Source of the DNA: DASVTR01 sp033855775
GTDB lineage: Bacteria; Acidobacteriota; Blastocatellia; Pyrinomonadales; Pyrinomonadaceae
Assembly (NCBI GenBank): GCA_033855775.1
Contig: JAWVFT010000071.1
Coordinates: forward strand, 1-18,424
Length of the DNA: 18,424 bases
Reading direction: 5' to 3'
In this document: positions 6,801 to 14,900 of the stretch, in pieces
Layout of the letters: every line of letters begins with the position of its first letter
How positions within the stretch are numbered: position 1 is the first letter of the stretch
Notes under the pieces: generated by a model
What the model was told of the DNA's origin: nothing
Databases searched by the model: none
Seen by the model: only the letters and a program-made list of their open reading frames with translations
Program-made: the position numbers and the translations under genes

Positions 6801-9406
6801 GCTTCGACCGCGATGGAGCGCGTCAAATCGCCTTGCGTCACAGCGGTCGAGACTTCGGCGATGGCGCGCACCTGCGTCGTCAGGTTGGCGGCCAACTGGT
6901 TCACGTTGTCCGTCAAGTCTCGCCAAGTCCCCGCCGCGCCCGGCACGTTCGCCTGCCCGCCGAGCTTGCCCTCGACGCCCACCTCGCGCGCCACGGATGT
7001 CACCTGATCGGCAAAGGTCGCCAGCGTGTCGGTCATGCTGTTAATCGTGTCCGCGAGTTCGGCAATCTCGCCCTTCGCCTCCACCGTCAACTTGCGTTTC
7101 AAATCGCCGTTCGCCACAGCCGTCACAACCCGCGCGATGCCTCGCACCTGTCCCGTCAAGTTGCCCGCCATGAAGTTCACGTTATCGGTCAAATCTTTCC
7201 AGGTCCCCGCCACGCCCTTCACGTCAGCCTGCCCGCCAAGCTTGCCTTCCGTTCCCACTTCACGAGCCACGCGCGTCACTTCGGATGCGAACGAGTTCAA
7301 CTGGTCAACCATCGTGTTGATGGTGTTCTTCAACTCTAAAATCTCGCCCTTCACGTCCACCGTGATTTTCTTGGACAAGTCGCCGTTGGCGACTGCCGTC
7401 GTCACCTCAGCGATGTTACGCACCTGCCCGGTCAAGTTGCCCGCCATGAAATTGACGTTATCGGTCAAATCTTTCCAAGTCCCCGCCACGCCCGTGACCT
7501 GCGCCTGCCCGCCGAGCTTCCCTTCGGTGCCGACTTCACGAGCCACGCGCGTCACTTCCGACGCGAACGAGTTCAACTGGTCAACCATCGTGTTGATGAC
7601 TTCCTTGATTTGCAGGATTTCACCACGCACATCCACCGTAATCTTCTGCGTCAAGTCGCCGTTGGCGATGGCCGTCGCCACCTTCGACACGTCACGAAGC
7701 TGGACTGTCAGGTTGCTCGCCATGAAGTTGACGTTATCCGTCAAATCTTTCCACGTCCCCGCCACGCCTGCCACCTGCGCCTGCCCGCCAAGCTTCCCTT
7801 CGGTTCCGACCTCACGAGCCACGCGCGTCACTTCCGACGCGAACGAGCCAAGCTGGTCAACCATCGTGTTGATGGTGTTCTTCAACTCTAAAATCTCGCC
7901 TTTCACATCGACCGTGATTTTCTTGGACAAGTCACCGTTGGCGACGGCGGTCGTCACCTCAGCGATGTTGCGCACTTGGCTGGTCAAGTTGCCCGCCATG
8001 AAATTCACGCTGTCCGTCAAATCTTTCCAAGTGCCGCCCACGCCCCGCACATCAGCCTGCCCGCCGAGCTTGCCTTCCGTGCCGACCTCGCGCGCCACGC
8101 GCGTCACTTCCGACGCGAAGGCATTAAGCTGGTCAACCATCACGTTGATGGTGTCCTTCAACTCTAAAATCTCGCCCCGGACATCGACCGTAATCTTCTT
8201 GGACAAGTCGCCGTTAGCGACCGCCGTCGTCACCTCAGCGATGTTGCGCACTTGGCTGGTCAAATTCCCGGCCATGAAGTTCACGCTGTCCGTCAAATCT
8301 TTCCAAGTCCCGGCCACGCCCTTCACGTCAGCCTGCCCGCCAAGCTTGCCTTCCGTTCCCACTTCACGAGCCACGCGCGTCACTTCCGACGCGAACGAGC
8401 CAAGCTGGTCAACCATCGTATTGATGGTGTTCTTCAACTCCAAAATCTCGCCTTTCACATCGACCGTGATTTTCTTCGACAAGTCGCCGTTAGCGACTGC
8501 CGTCGTCACCTCCGCGATGTTACGCACCTGTCCCGTCAAATTCCCGGCCATTGAATTAACGTTATCGGTCAAATCTTTCCAGGTCCCCGCCACGCCCTTC
8601 ACGTCAGCCTGCCCGCCGAGCTTGCCTTCCGTTCCCACTTCACGAGCCACGCGCGTCACTTCGGATGCGAACGAGTTCAACTGGTCAACCATCGTGTTGA
8701 TGGTGTTCTTCAACTCTAAAATCTCGCCTTTTACATCGACCGTGATTTTCTTCGACAAGTCACCGTTGGCGACTGCCGTCGTCACTTCCGCGATGTTGCG
8801 CACTTGAGCCGTGAGGTTCCCGGCCATCGAGTTGACGCTATCGGTCAAATCCTTCCACGTTCCGGCGACGCCTTTGACTTTGGCTTCGCCGCCGAGCTTG
8901 CCTTCGGTTCCGACTTCGCGAGCCACGCGCGTCACTTCGGAGGCGAAGGAGCCGAGTTGGTCAACCATCGCGTTGACGAGTTTGACGGAGCGCAGGAACT
9001 CGCCCTTCAACGGTCGGCCTTCGACTTCAAGGGCCATCGTTTGCGACAAGTCGCCGTTGGCGACCGCGCCGATGACGCGGGCCATCTCGCTGGTCGGGCG
9101 GGCCATGTCGTCAATCAAGGTGTTGACGGCTTCGACCATCGTGCCCCAAGCCCCGCTGGCCGAAGGCAGAGCGGCCCTTTGCGCAATCTTGCCTTCTTTG
9201 CCGACGACGCGGCTGACGCGCTCAAGCTCTTTGACCATCCGCTCGTTCATCTCAATCACGTTGTTGAGCGTGTCCGCGATTTTTCCGGCGATGCCCGTCC
9301 ATTCATCCGGCAAGCGCACGGAAAAGTCGCCTTTTTTAAGAGCAGTCAGAGCTTTCAACAACTGCTTTGCGTCGAGAGAATCAGTAGTCACCTGTTGGTT
9401 TGGCAT
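3836..9406 (-). CDS. Poly-HAMP hybrid histidine kinase with three receiver domains
   Basis: A 1856-aa kinase resembling the group III (Nik1-type) poly-HAMP architecture known from fungi and many bacteria. In order: a diverged N-terminal HAMP-like part (about 1-100); tandem 92-residue HAMP/linker units to about 900, each with ANGDL, REVGTEGKLGG and GTWKDLTD; GAF (about 905-1060); a Glu/Gln-rich coiled coil (about 1065-1150); HisKA with SHELRTPLN (His near 1168); HATPase (NLLSNAFKF, DTGIGIP, GGTGLGLSI); then receivers at about 1463-1580 (LDIKLPD), 1584-1700 (LDLKLPD) and 1729-1850 (MDIMMPG). I see no signal peptide or membrane helix, so it should be cytoplasmic. It is the first gene of the operon and overlaps cheR. 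The ATG has GAGGA a few nucleotides upstream. No Hpt domain is visible. Which signal it senses cannot be read from the sequence. Confidence 0.95.
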   Translation of the reverse strand: MPNQQVTTDSLDAKQLLKALTALKKGDFSVRLPDEWTGIAGKIADTLNNVIEMNERMVKELERVSRVVGKEGKIAQRAALPSASGAWGTMVEAVNTLIDDMARPTSEMARVIGAVANGDLSQTMALEVEGRPLKGEFLRSVKLVNAMVDQLGSFASEVTRVAREVGTEGKLGGEAKVKGVAGTWKDLTDSVNSMAGNLTAQVRNIAEVTTAVANGDLSKKITVDVKGEILELKNTINTMVDQLNSFASEVTRVAREVGTEGKLGGQADVKGVAGTWKDLTDNVNSMAGNLTGQVRNIAEVTTAVANGDLSKKITVDVKGEILELKNTINTMVDQLGSFASEVTRVAREVGTEGKLGGQADVKGVAGTWKDLTDSVNFMAGNLTSQVRNIAEVTTAVANGDLSKKITVDVRGEILELKDTINVMVDQLNAFASEVTRVAREVGTEGKLGGQADVRGVGGTWKDLTDSVNFMAGNLTSQVRNIAEVTTAVANGDLSKKITVDVKGEILELKNTINTMVDQLGSFASEVTRVAREVGTEGKLGGQAQVAGVAGTWKDLTDNVNFMASNLTVQLRDVSKVATAIANGDLTQKITVDVRGEILQIKEVINTMVDQLNSFASEVTRVAREVGTEGKLGGQAQVTGVAGTWKDLTDNVNFMAGNLTGQVRNIAEVTTAVANGDLSKKITVDVKGEILELKNTINTMVDQLNSFASEVTRVAREVGTEGKLGGQADVKGVAGTWKDLTDNVNFMAGNLTGQVRGIARVVTAVANGDLKRKLTVEAKGEIAELADTINSMTDTLATFADQVTSVAREVGVEGKLGGQANVPGAAGTWRDLTDNVNQLAANLTTQVRAIAEVSTAVTQGDLTRSIAVEAQGEVAALKDNINEMIRNLKDTTQKNTEQDWLKTNLARFTRMLQGQRDLTTVAQMVLSDLAPLVDAQQGVFYVNGSNNGMPLMKLLAGYAYKKRKNLANEFKPGEGLVGQCILEKERILLTNVPKDYVHISSGLGEATPLNIVVLPVLFEGDVKAVIELASFNRFSETHITFLDQLTESIGIVLNTIAANSRTEDLLQQSQSLASELQSQQDELKKTNERLEQQAESLRESEELLKRQQEELQQTNEELQEKATLLAKQKAEVEAKNAEVEEARWAMEEKAEQLALTSKYKSEFLANMSHELRTPLNSMLILSRQLAENADDNLSSKQVQFAETSHSSGADLLSLINDILDLSKIESGMMAIDVSEVAFDGVLEQLDRSFHQVAQDKGLEFVLEHGDNLPSSMETDEKRLQQILKNLLSNAFKFTESGRVALRVEAVEKSGHFIQEALNRADEIVGFSVIDTGIGIPTEKQRIIFEAFQQADGTTSRKYGGTGLGLSISREIARLLGGEIRVASSPGEGSTFTLYLPRIFKSAAPAATSPAESETDDEGYAGNGGRPVMTGASERAETSSLAFGEVSESEMVKDDRSTIEVGERVVLIVEDDPAFANILLDLAHEKGFKGLVAMRGETALMLARKFKPDAITLDIKLPDRDGWTVLDRLKHDSQTSHIPVHIITGEEQRQRALKLGAFTHLQKPVSREDLVSAFDNITEFVQRRVKRLLVVEDDDAQRMSIVELIGNGDVVTTAVASGQEALASLSSEQFDCMVLDLKLPDMTGFELIEKIQTDLGQQQLPIIIYTGKELTEKEETQLRKVTDAIIVKEASSPERLLAETALFLHRVEANLPEPKRRMLEQLHRRDPVLARKRVLIVDDDVRNIFALTSALESHNMDVVHAENGQDAIDLLRKTQGVDVVLMDIMMPGMDGYETMRAIRKIKRFETLPIIALTAKAMKADRDRCIEAGASDYISKPLDVDQLLSLLRVWLYRQEETRG
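3850..3855 (-). promoter_or_regulatory. Ribosome binding site for cheR, inside the kinase 3' end
   Basis: A perfect AGGAGG on the minus strand lies 10 nt before the cheR ATG. It lies within the codons for the last residues (QEE) of the poly-HAMP kinase, and the stop and start overlap as ATGA. This supports translational coupling of kinase and methyltransferase. Confidence 0.75.
6912..9119 (-). repeat. 276-bp in-frame tandem repeat (8 units) encoding HAMP/linker modules
   Basis: The GTCAAATCT-like word that encodes the DLTD of the linker recurs at 6912, 7188, 7464, 7740, 8016, 8292, 8568 and 8844, always exactly 276 bp (92 codons) apart, so there is no indel in eight copies. Middle units are very similar in DNA. 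The leftmost unit (C-terminal in the protein) is more diverged, and a further degenerate copy continues to the right of 9119. Block 7179-7348 matches block 8559-8728 (five units away) at 169 of 170 positions, more than adjacent copies match each other. Confidence 0.93.
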
Positions 9407-10068
9407 GCTTCCTCTTCAGAGTTTGGGTTTGACGTTAATACAGGACACGAAAAGCTTGTGCGGATGGGGAGCATCCAGCTTGCGAGGCCGAGCGCGTCGC
9501 CGCGAGACACGACAATTGCTTCCGACACGGAAGTTTCGCTGGTTTCGGGGGCTTGGGGGAAATGAACGCGCGGTCAGGACAGAGCCTTTGCAGGCTCGCG
9601 CTAATCCGCGCATCCTTCAATGTTATAAACAGGCCGCAGGGATTTGTAAACCTTTAAACTGGCGGCCTCGATAAACGAAGCGCGGCGGAGAGCTTCGGGC
9701 CGCCCGGTCCGCAATCCGGCCAGCCGCGCCGCGATTCGGCTTTCCCGCGCCCCTGATATATTTCGCCGCCCGCCCTCATAGAAAGATGGAGCCGTAGAAT
9801 TTCTCAACTCAAGGGCTGCGGTTGAGCGCCGCGACGCGTCGCTTGATTTTATTGTGGACACATTTGCCCGTTCATGATATGACGCGGCGGCATAGCCTAA
9901 CGGCGTCCTCTTTGCTTAGCTTGAATCGCAAACTTTCGCGTCTCACAGGCCAGCACAACCCGGCGGTCGCAAGCAGCGGCCCGCCATAGTCGGCTCAAAC
10001 CTTAACGCGGCCTGAGTCCGCTGGCCTTCATTAAAAGCCTTGTCCCCAAAGGAGAGAAGAAGAATATT
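9407..10068. other. Divergent intergenic region
   Basis: 662 bp between the divergent poly-HAMP kinase and the 593-aa membrane protein. It holds the kinase promoter (9622-9650) and its leader. Short open frames here (such as 9416-9613 and 9601-9861, minus) have Arg/Ser-rich translations, no family resemblance and no good ribosome site, and the second crosses the promoter, so I do not call them. For the plus-strand gene I see no convincing -35/-10 pair. The best is TTGTGG (9852) with TGATAT (9875), which is weak. A GGAG lies at 10051-10054, 14 nt before the ATG at 10069. No RNA gene was recognised. Confidence 0.6.
9622..9650 (-). promoter_or_regulatory. Sigma70-type promoter for the poly-HAMP kinase/cheR/cheB operon
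   Basis: On the minus strand TTTACA (9650-9645) and TATAAC (9627-9622) are separated by exactly 17 bp. Each box matches the sigma70 consensus at five of six positions. Transcription would start near 9615, leaving an untranslated leader of about 210 nt before the kinase ATG at 9406. Confidence 0.7.
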
Positions 10069-11850
10069 ATGTTCAATCTTGACACGCTCGACACAGTGAT
10101 AGCCATCGTCGTCGTTCTGCTGGTTCTCAGCCTGATTGTGCAGGCCATACAGTCTTTCATCAAAAAGGTTTTGCGGCTCAAATCGAAAGAGATTGAGAAA
10201 TCGTTGGGCGACCTTTTCGAGCATATCGTTGACAAAGGCGCCGCGACGCCGCCGGCTCAAGTTCCTGCCAGCGATTCAACCAAAGGCACGCTGGCGGCCA
10301 CGGATAAAGACGCTTCCTCAGACCTCGTGCAAACTGTTCTGGGCGAATTTAAGAAGGTCGGCCGCTATACTCAACGAGGCCGCCTGATGCTGGATTCGAT
10401 TTCGAAGGAAGACTTGCTGAAGATTCTGGCGCGGGTTGATTCCACGCATTTTTATTCCGACTACGTGACGAAGTTTCAAGCCATGTACGCGGACATAAAA
10501 GATCTGGAAACGGAGATTAACCGGCTCGTCGCAAACAACCCGCCGCTCTTGCAGGGCGCGGCCAGCGCCAAGTTTGCGGAGATGCAGGCCGGGCTGTCGC
10601 CTTTAATCAACGACGTGAAAAACATCGTCAGCGGAAACTCCGTCAAGCAAAACGTGCTCTTCGGCGACCTCATCAACCTGCGCCGCGTCAAGCTCGACGA
10701 TGCGCTGCAACTGCTAGCCTCGGCGCAGGACTCAATCGCCGCCGACCTGAAAGCGGCGCAGGCCAATAAGAACACGGCGACGGTCGCGGCCCTCGAACAA
10801 CTCTCCGCGAGTTTGACGACCATCGCGGGCATCCTCGGCCAACTCAGCCAGCGGATGGACGCCGCCTTCGCTACGCTGCGCACGAAGCTGGATCACGTCG
10901 AGGTCTGGTACGACACGGTGATGCAGAGCTTTGAAGAGCGTTACGCGCGGCAGATGAAAACCATCGCCATCTACATCAGCATCGGCGTCGTCGTCTATCT
11001 CAACGCCAGCTTCTTCCGCATCTATCACAACATCGCCACCAACGACCTGCAACGCGCTCTAATCGTCAGCGAAGGCTCTAACCTGTCGCAGAACTTGCAG
11101 GGCAACACGGCGACGAACAACGCCAATCGCGGCGCAGGCGTCAACACCACAGGCGGCGCAGCCAACAGCAACTCCGGCGCAAGCGTCAACACAAACGCCC
11201 GCCCCAACGTCAGAGTCAATCCGAACGCCGTTGCCAACATCAACGCGAACGCCAACGCCAATTCCGTCAGCGCGACTCCCAACAACACGGATAGCGGCAA
11301 CACGAACAACGGCAGCACGAATAACGGCGGCAGTCTCCCCGCCGCGCCCGCTCCGGCAGCCGACAACGCTGCGACCGCCACGCCCTCGCCTTCGCCGGAC
11401 GAGCCGGCTGTCACGACCGAAGAGGTGAACAAGCAGAGACAGGTGATTGAAGATTACGTTGAGACGTACGAAGGCTTCGGCTTCTCGCCGCTGACGTGGG
11501 CGCAGGTCAAGACGTGGTTCAGCAGGCTCGTCTTCTCCGCGCCTCGCCTGAGCGAGGACGGAAAGCCGCTCAATAATGAGAATCGACTCATCCCGGAAAA
11601 CTGCCAGTCAGCGAAACAGGATTGCGCGGAGGCTCATGACGCGATGACCGGGGCCGAGTGGGTGGCCGACCGCCGCCGCGACTTCAGCACGCTGCTCGGT
11701 TGGGCAATCATGGTCTTGCTGCTCAGCGTCGGCGCTCCCTTCTGGCAGGACGCGCTCGAATCGCTCTTCGGCGTCAAGAATTTGCTCCGCAAGAAGACCG
11801 ACACCAAGAACGTCGAAACAGAAAGCGGCGCCGGGCAGCCGAAACAATAA
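10069..11850 (+). CDS. Predicted membrane protein with coiled coil and Asn-rich linker, unknown function
   Basis: 593 aa, not assigned to a named family. It has an N-terminal hydrophobic helix (about 8-28), a basic stretch, then a long soluble, largely helical region (about 40-290) containing Ala/Leu/Gln-rich segments likely to form coiled coils. A second hydrophobic helix (about 297-318) follows the KQ-rich RQMKTIAIY. Next comes a low-complexity Asn/Ala/Thr/Ser stretch (about 338-415) that turns Pro/Ala-rich (to about 447), and a last hydrophobic helix (about 540-560) containing LSVGAPFW. Helix-helix-linker-helix suggests an envelope-anchored protein whose linker is extracytoplasmic or periplasmic (inference). 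The ATG follows a purine-rich stretch with GGAG rather far upstream. It is divergent from the kinase operon and convergent with the next gene, so probably transcribed alone. The function is unknown. Confidence 0.85.
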   Translation: MFNLDTLDTVIAIVVVLLVLSLIVQAIQSFIKKVLRLKSKEIEKSLGDLFEHIVDKGAATPPAQVPASDSTKGTLAATDKDASSDLVQTVLGEFKKVGRYTQRGRLMLDSISKEDLLKILARVDSTHFYSDYVTKFQAMYADIKDLETEINRLVANNPPLLQGAASAKFAEMQAGLSPLINDVKNIVSGNSVKQNVLFGDLINLRRVKLDDALQLLASAQDSIAADLKAAQANKNTATVAALEQLSASLTTIAGILGQLSQRMDAAFATLRTKLDHVEVWYDTVMQSFEERYARQMKTIAIYISIGVVVYLNASFFRIYHNIATNDLQRALIVSEGSNLSQNLQGNTATNNANRGAGVNTTGGAANSNSGASVNTNARPNVRVNPNAVANINANANANSVSATPNNTDSGNTNNGSTNNGGSLPAAPAPAADNAATATPSPSPDEPAVTTEEVNKQRQVIEDYVETYEGFGFSPLTWAQVKTWFSRLVFSAPRLSEDGKPLNNENRLIPENCQSAKQDCAEAHDAMTGAEWVADRRRDFSTLLGWAIMVLLLSVGAPFWQDALESLFGVKNLLRKKTDTKNVETESGAGQPKQ

Positions 11851-11934
11851 AAAAAGTCCAAGGTCTAAAGTCTAAAGTCCAAAGTCAAGAATCATCTTCC
11901 TTGACTTTGGACTTTAGACTTTAGACTTTGGACT
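11849..11934 (-). terminator. Long hairpin of 7-bp units between convergent genes; intrinsic terminator on minus strand
   Basis: Arms 11855-11889 and 11900-11934 are reverse complements over 35 bp with one mismatch, around a 10-nt loop. Each arm is itself a run of heptamers of the type GTCYAAR (left) or the complement (right). Read on the minus strand, the stem is followed at once by a run of T (11855-11849), the form of a rho-independent terminator for the 1348-aa kinase, whose stop is at 11957. On the plus strand only TTTT follows (11939-11942), so termination of the 593-aa gene is less certain. A further partial copy lies at 11943-11951. Confidence 0.75.
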
Positions 11935-11956
11935 GCTGTTTTGACTTTGGACGTTT

Positions 11957-14900
11957 CTATTTTTTAACGAGGCGGGCGATGGAGGCCAGGAGTTCGGTCG
12001 GGTCTATGGGTTTGGCGAGATGCACTTGAAAGCCTGCGGCGAGCGTCTTCTCGCGGGCGTTGTCTCCGGCGTAGGCCGTCAGGGCGACCGCCGGAACTTG
12101 CCCGCCCTCTTCGGGAGCCAGAGCGCGCACGCGGCGAATCAAGCTGTAGCCGTCGTCGTTTGGCATGCCGATGTCTGAGACGAGCACGTCCGGCTTGAGG
12201 GCGCCGAAGGCGGCGAGAGCTTCGGCGGCGCTTCCCACCGCCCTGACAGACGCGCCCTGCCTTTCGAGCACGACCGTCAACAACTCGCGCGCATCCCTTT
12301 CATCGTCAACCACCAGCACGCGCAGATTGCTCAGCGGAGCCTCAGGCGCGTGGCGCGCTCCGTTGCCTCTGGCTTTAGAATTTCGTTCGGCCCCGGTTGT
12401 GTCGGCGGGCAAGCTCAGCAGCGGCAGGCTGACAGTGAAGCTCGCGCCGTGTCCTTCGCCGTCGCTCTCGGCCTTGACCGTCCCGCCGTGCAGCTCGACC
12501 AGATGACGGACAATCGCTAAGCCTAAGCCGAGCCCGCCGTGAACGCGCGTGGTCGAGCCGTCGGCTTGCCGGAAGCGGTCGAAGACGTAGGGCAGAAACT
12601 CCGCCTTGATGCCTTCGCCCGTGTCCTTGACGGAAAGCTGCACATGCGAGCCCGCGCGCTCCAGGCCGACCGTTATCTGCCCGCCTTTGCCCGTAAACTT
12701 GACGGCGTTTGAAACCAGATTCCAGATGATTTGCTGCAAGCGCGCGGGGTCGCCGGAGACATAGCCGACGCGCGGGTCAAGCTCCGTCCGCAGGCGTATG
12801 GACTTGGCGTCAGCCGCAGGGCGAATGGCTTCGACCGCCGCCTCGATGATAGGCACGAGTTCGAGCGGATGAGTTTCGAGCCGCAGCTTGCCGGTGATGA
12901 TGCGCGACACGTCGAGCAGGTCTTCGATTAACTGAGCCTGCGCTCTGGCGTTGCGTTCGACGGTTGCCAGAGCATGCTCGGCGGTCGTCTCGTCCAGGTT
13001 GCCGGTGCGCAAGAGTCTCGTCCAACCGAGCATGGCTGTCAAAGGCGTGCGCAGTTCGTGCGAGAGCGTGGCGAGAAATTCGTCCTTCATGCGATTGGCC
13101 GCTTCGGCCTCTGCGCGCGAGCGACGCTCCGCTTCGTAGAGGCGCGCGCGCATGATGGCCTGCGCACACTGGCGAGCCAGCGCAATCATAAAGGCGCGGT
13201 CTTCATCGTCAAACTTCTGCGGCTCTCTGAAACTGAGGCCCATCGCTCCAATCGTGCGGCCTTCGACAATCAAGGGGACGGCGGCTAAAGCTTCATTCCG
13301 GGTCTGCGTGTGAAGGCTGACGAGATTCGGATAGAGCCGCTCTCTGTCATTAAAGTTTTCGATCAGAACTATCTCTCCGGCGCGGACGGCATCGGCCAGC
13401 GGCACATGCGCGTCCATCGGGAAACGGCGATACGCGTCAACCAACTCCGGCGGGAAACCGACCGCATCAATCAACTCAAGCTCGTCGCCCTGTTCGTTCA
13501 ACCATGCGACCGAACCGGCCTGCGCGCCCATCGCCGTCAAGCCCTGATTGAGCACGACGGTGGCGACCTGCGCGGGCGTCAGGGCTTCGGAGAGAGCGGC
13601 GGTGATGTCCTGCAAGCGGGCGATGCGGTCTACGGCGCGCTCGGCTTCGGCGCGCGCTTCCTGTTCGCGTTCCAGAAGCCGCGTGCGTTCCTCTTCGGCG
13701 CGCTTGCGCTGTGTGATGTCGCGCGCGATTGTGGCCGCGCCGATGATTTTGCCCGCGCTGTTTTTGATTGGCGAGACGGAGATAGCGACGTTGATAATCG
13801 TTCCGTCTTTTCTGACGCGCCTCGTTTCCAGATTCCTGACAGGCTCGTCCTCGCGGAGTTGCGCCAGAATCCGCTCCAACTCGTCGGCGCGCTCCGGCGG
13901 AATAATCAGCGAGATGTGCTTGCCGATTACTTCCTCGTCTGTGTAGCCGTACATCCGTTGCGCGCTCATGTTCCAACTCATCAGCGTTCCGTCCAGCGTC
14001 TTGCCGATGATGGCGTCGTCGGACGATTCGACGATGGCCGCCAGTTGGGTGCGTATCTCTTCGGCGCGCTTGCGTTCGGTCAGGTCGAGGATAAAGGCGA
14101 CGCAGGTTTCCTCGCCCTCCAACTGCGCCGAGCCAACCAGCACAGGCACGCGCGTCCCGTCTTTGCGTATGTGCTCTTTCTCAAACGGCGTGCAGACGCC
14201 GCGCTCTTTAATCTCTGAAATCGCTTGCTCATCAAGATGGCTGTATTCGGGCGGAGTCAAATCGTCCCAACGAATCTTTCCGGCTTCGAGTTCGGCGCGG
14301 GTGAAGCCGAGCAACTCAAGGTAAGCGTCGTTGGCGTAGGTAATCTCGCCGCTCAGTTTGGAGAAGCTGACGCCGATGAGATTCGATTCGACGATGCGAC
14401 GAAAACGCGACTCGCTTTCCCGCAGCGCCGCTTCCGCGCGTTTGCGCTCGGTGATGTCGCTCTGCGTTCCCCAGGCGCGCAGCAGCAGTCCGTTTTCGAT
14501 AATGCCGACCAGATTGTTGACGAAGATTTTTTGTCGCCCTTCGCGGTCAAACTCGTGCGACTCGGCTTCGGTCAGATGGAAGCCGGAACGAACGAAGGCG
14601 CGCAGGTATTCGATGTTCGCGGGGTCAGAGCGGACGAGCATGTCGCCGAGGCGCGCGCCGACAATCTCCCTTGCGCTCTTGAAGCCGTACATCTTTGCCA
14701 TCGCATCGTTGCACTCGGCCAGATAGCCATGCTCGTAACAACGCTCGATGAGTTCGTCTTCCGGCAAGCCGGTTGCGACTGGCTGCTCCAACTCGAAACG
14801 CCAGATGGCCTCCGAGCTATTTTCCACAAAGGCGCGATAGCGGTCTTCGCTCGCGCGCAAGGCTTCCTCCGCGCGCTTGCGGTCTGTGATGTCTACGGCG

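Noticed and set aside
7026..8807. 593-codon plus-strand open frame across the poly-HAMP repeats
   Set aside because: It is the antisense of the repeat array. Its length comes from repetition of the same stop-free antisense unit, and the minus strand carries clear HAMP-kinase motifs.
9601..9861. 86-codon minus-strand frame upstream of the kinase operon
   Set aside because: It starts with GTG, has no ribosome site, runs through the promoter at 9622-9650, and its product is Arg/Ser-rich and matches nothing I know.
11855..11934. CRISPR array
   Set aside because: The repeats are 7-bp tandem units without spacers and form one inverted pair, so this is a hairpin and not repeat-spacer DNA.
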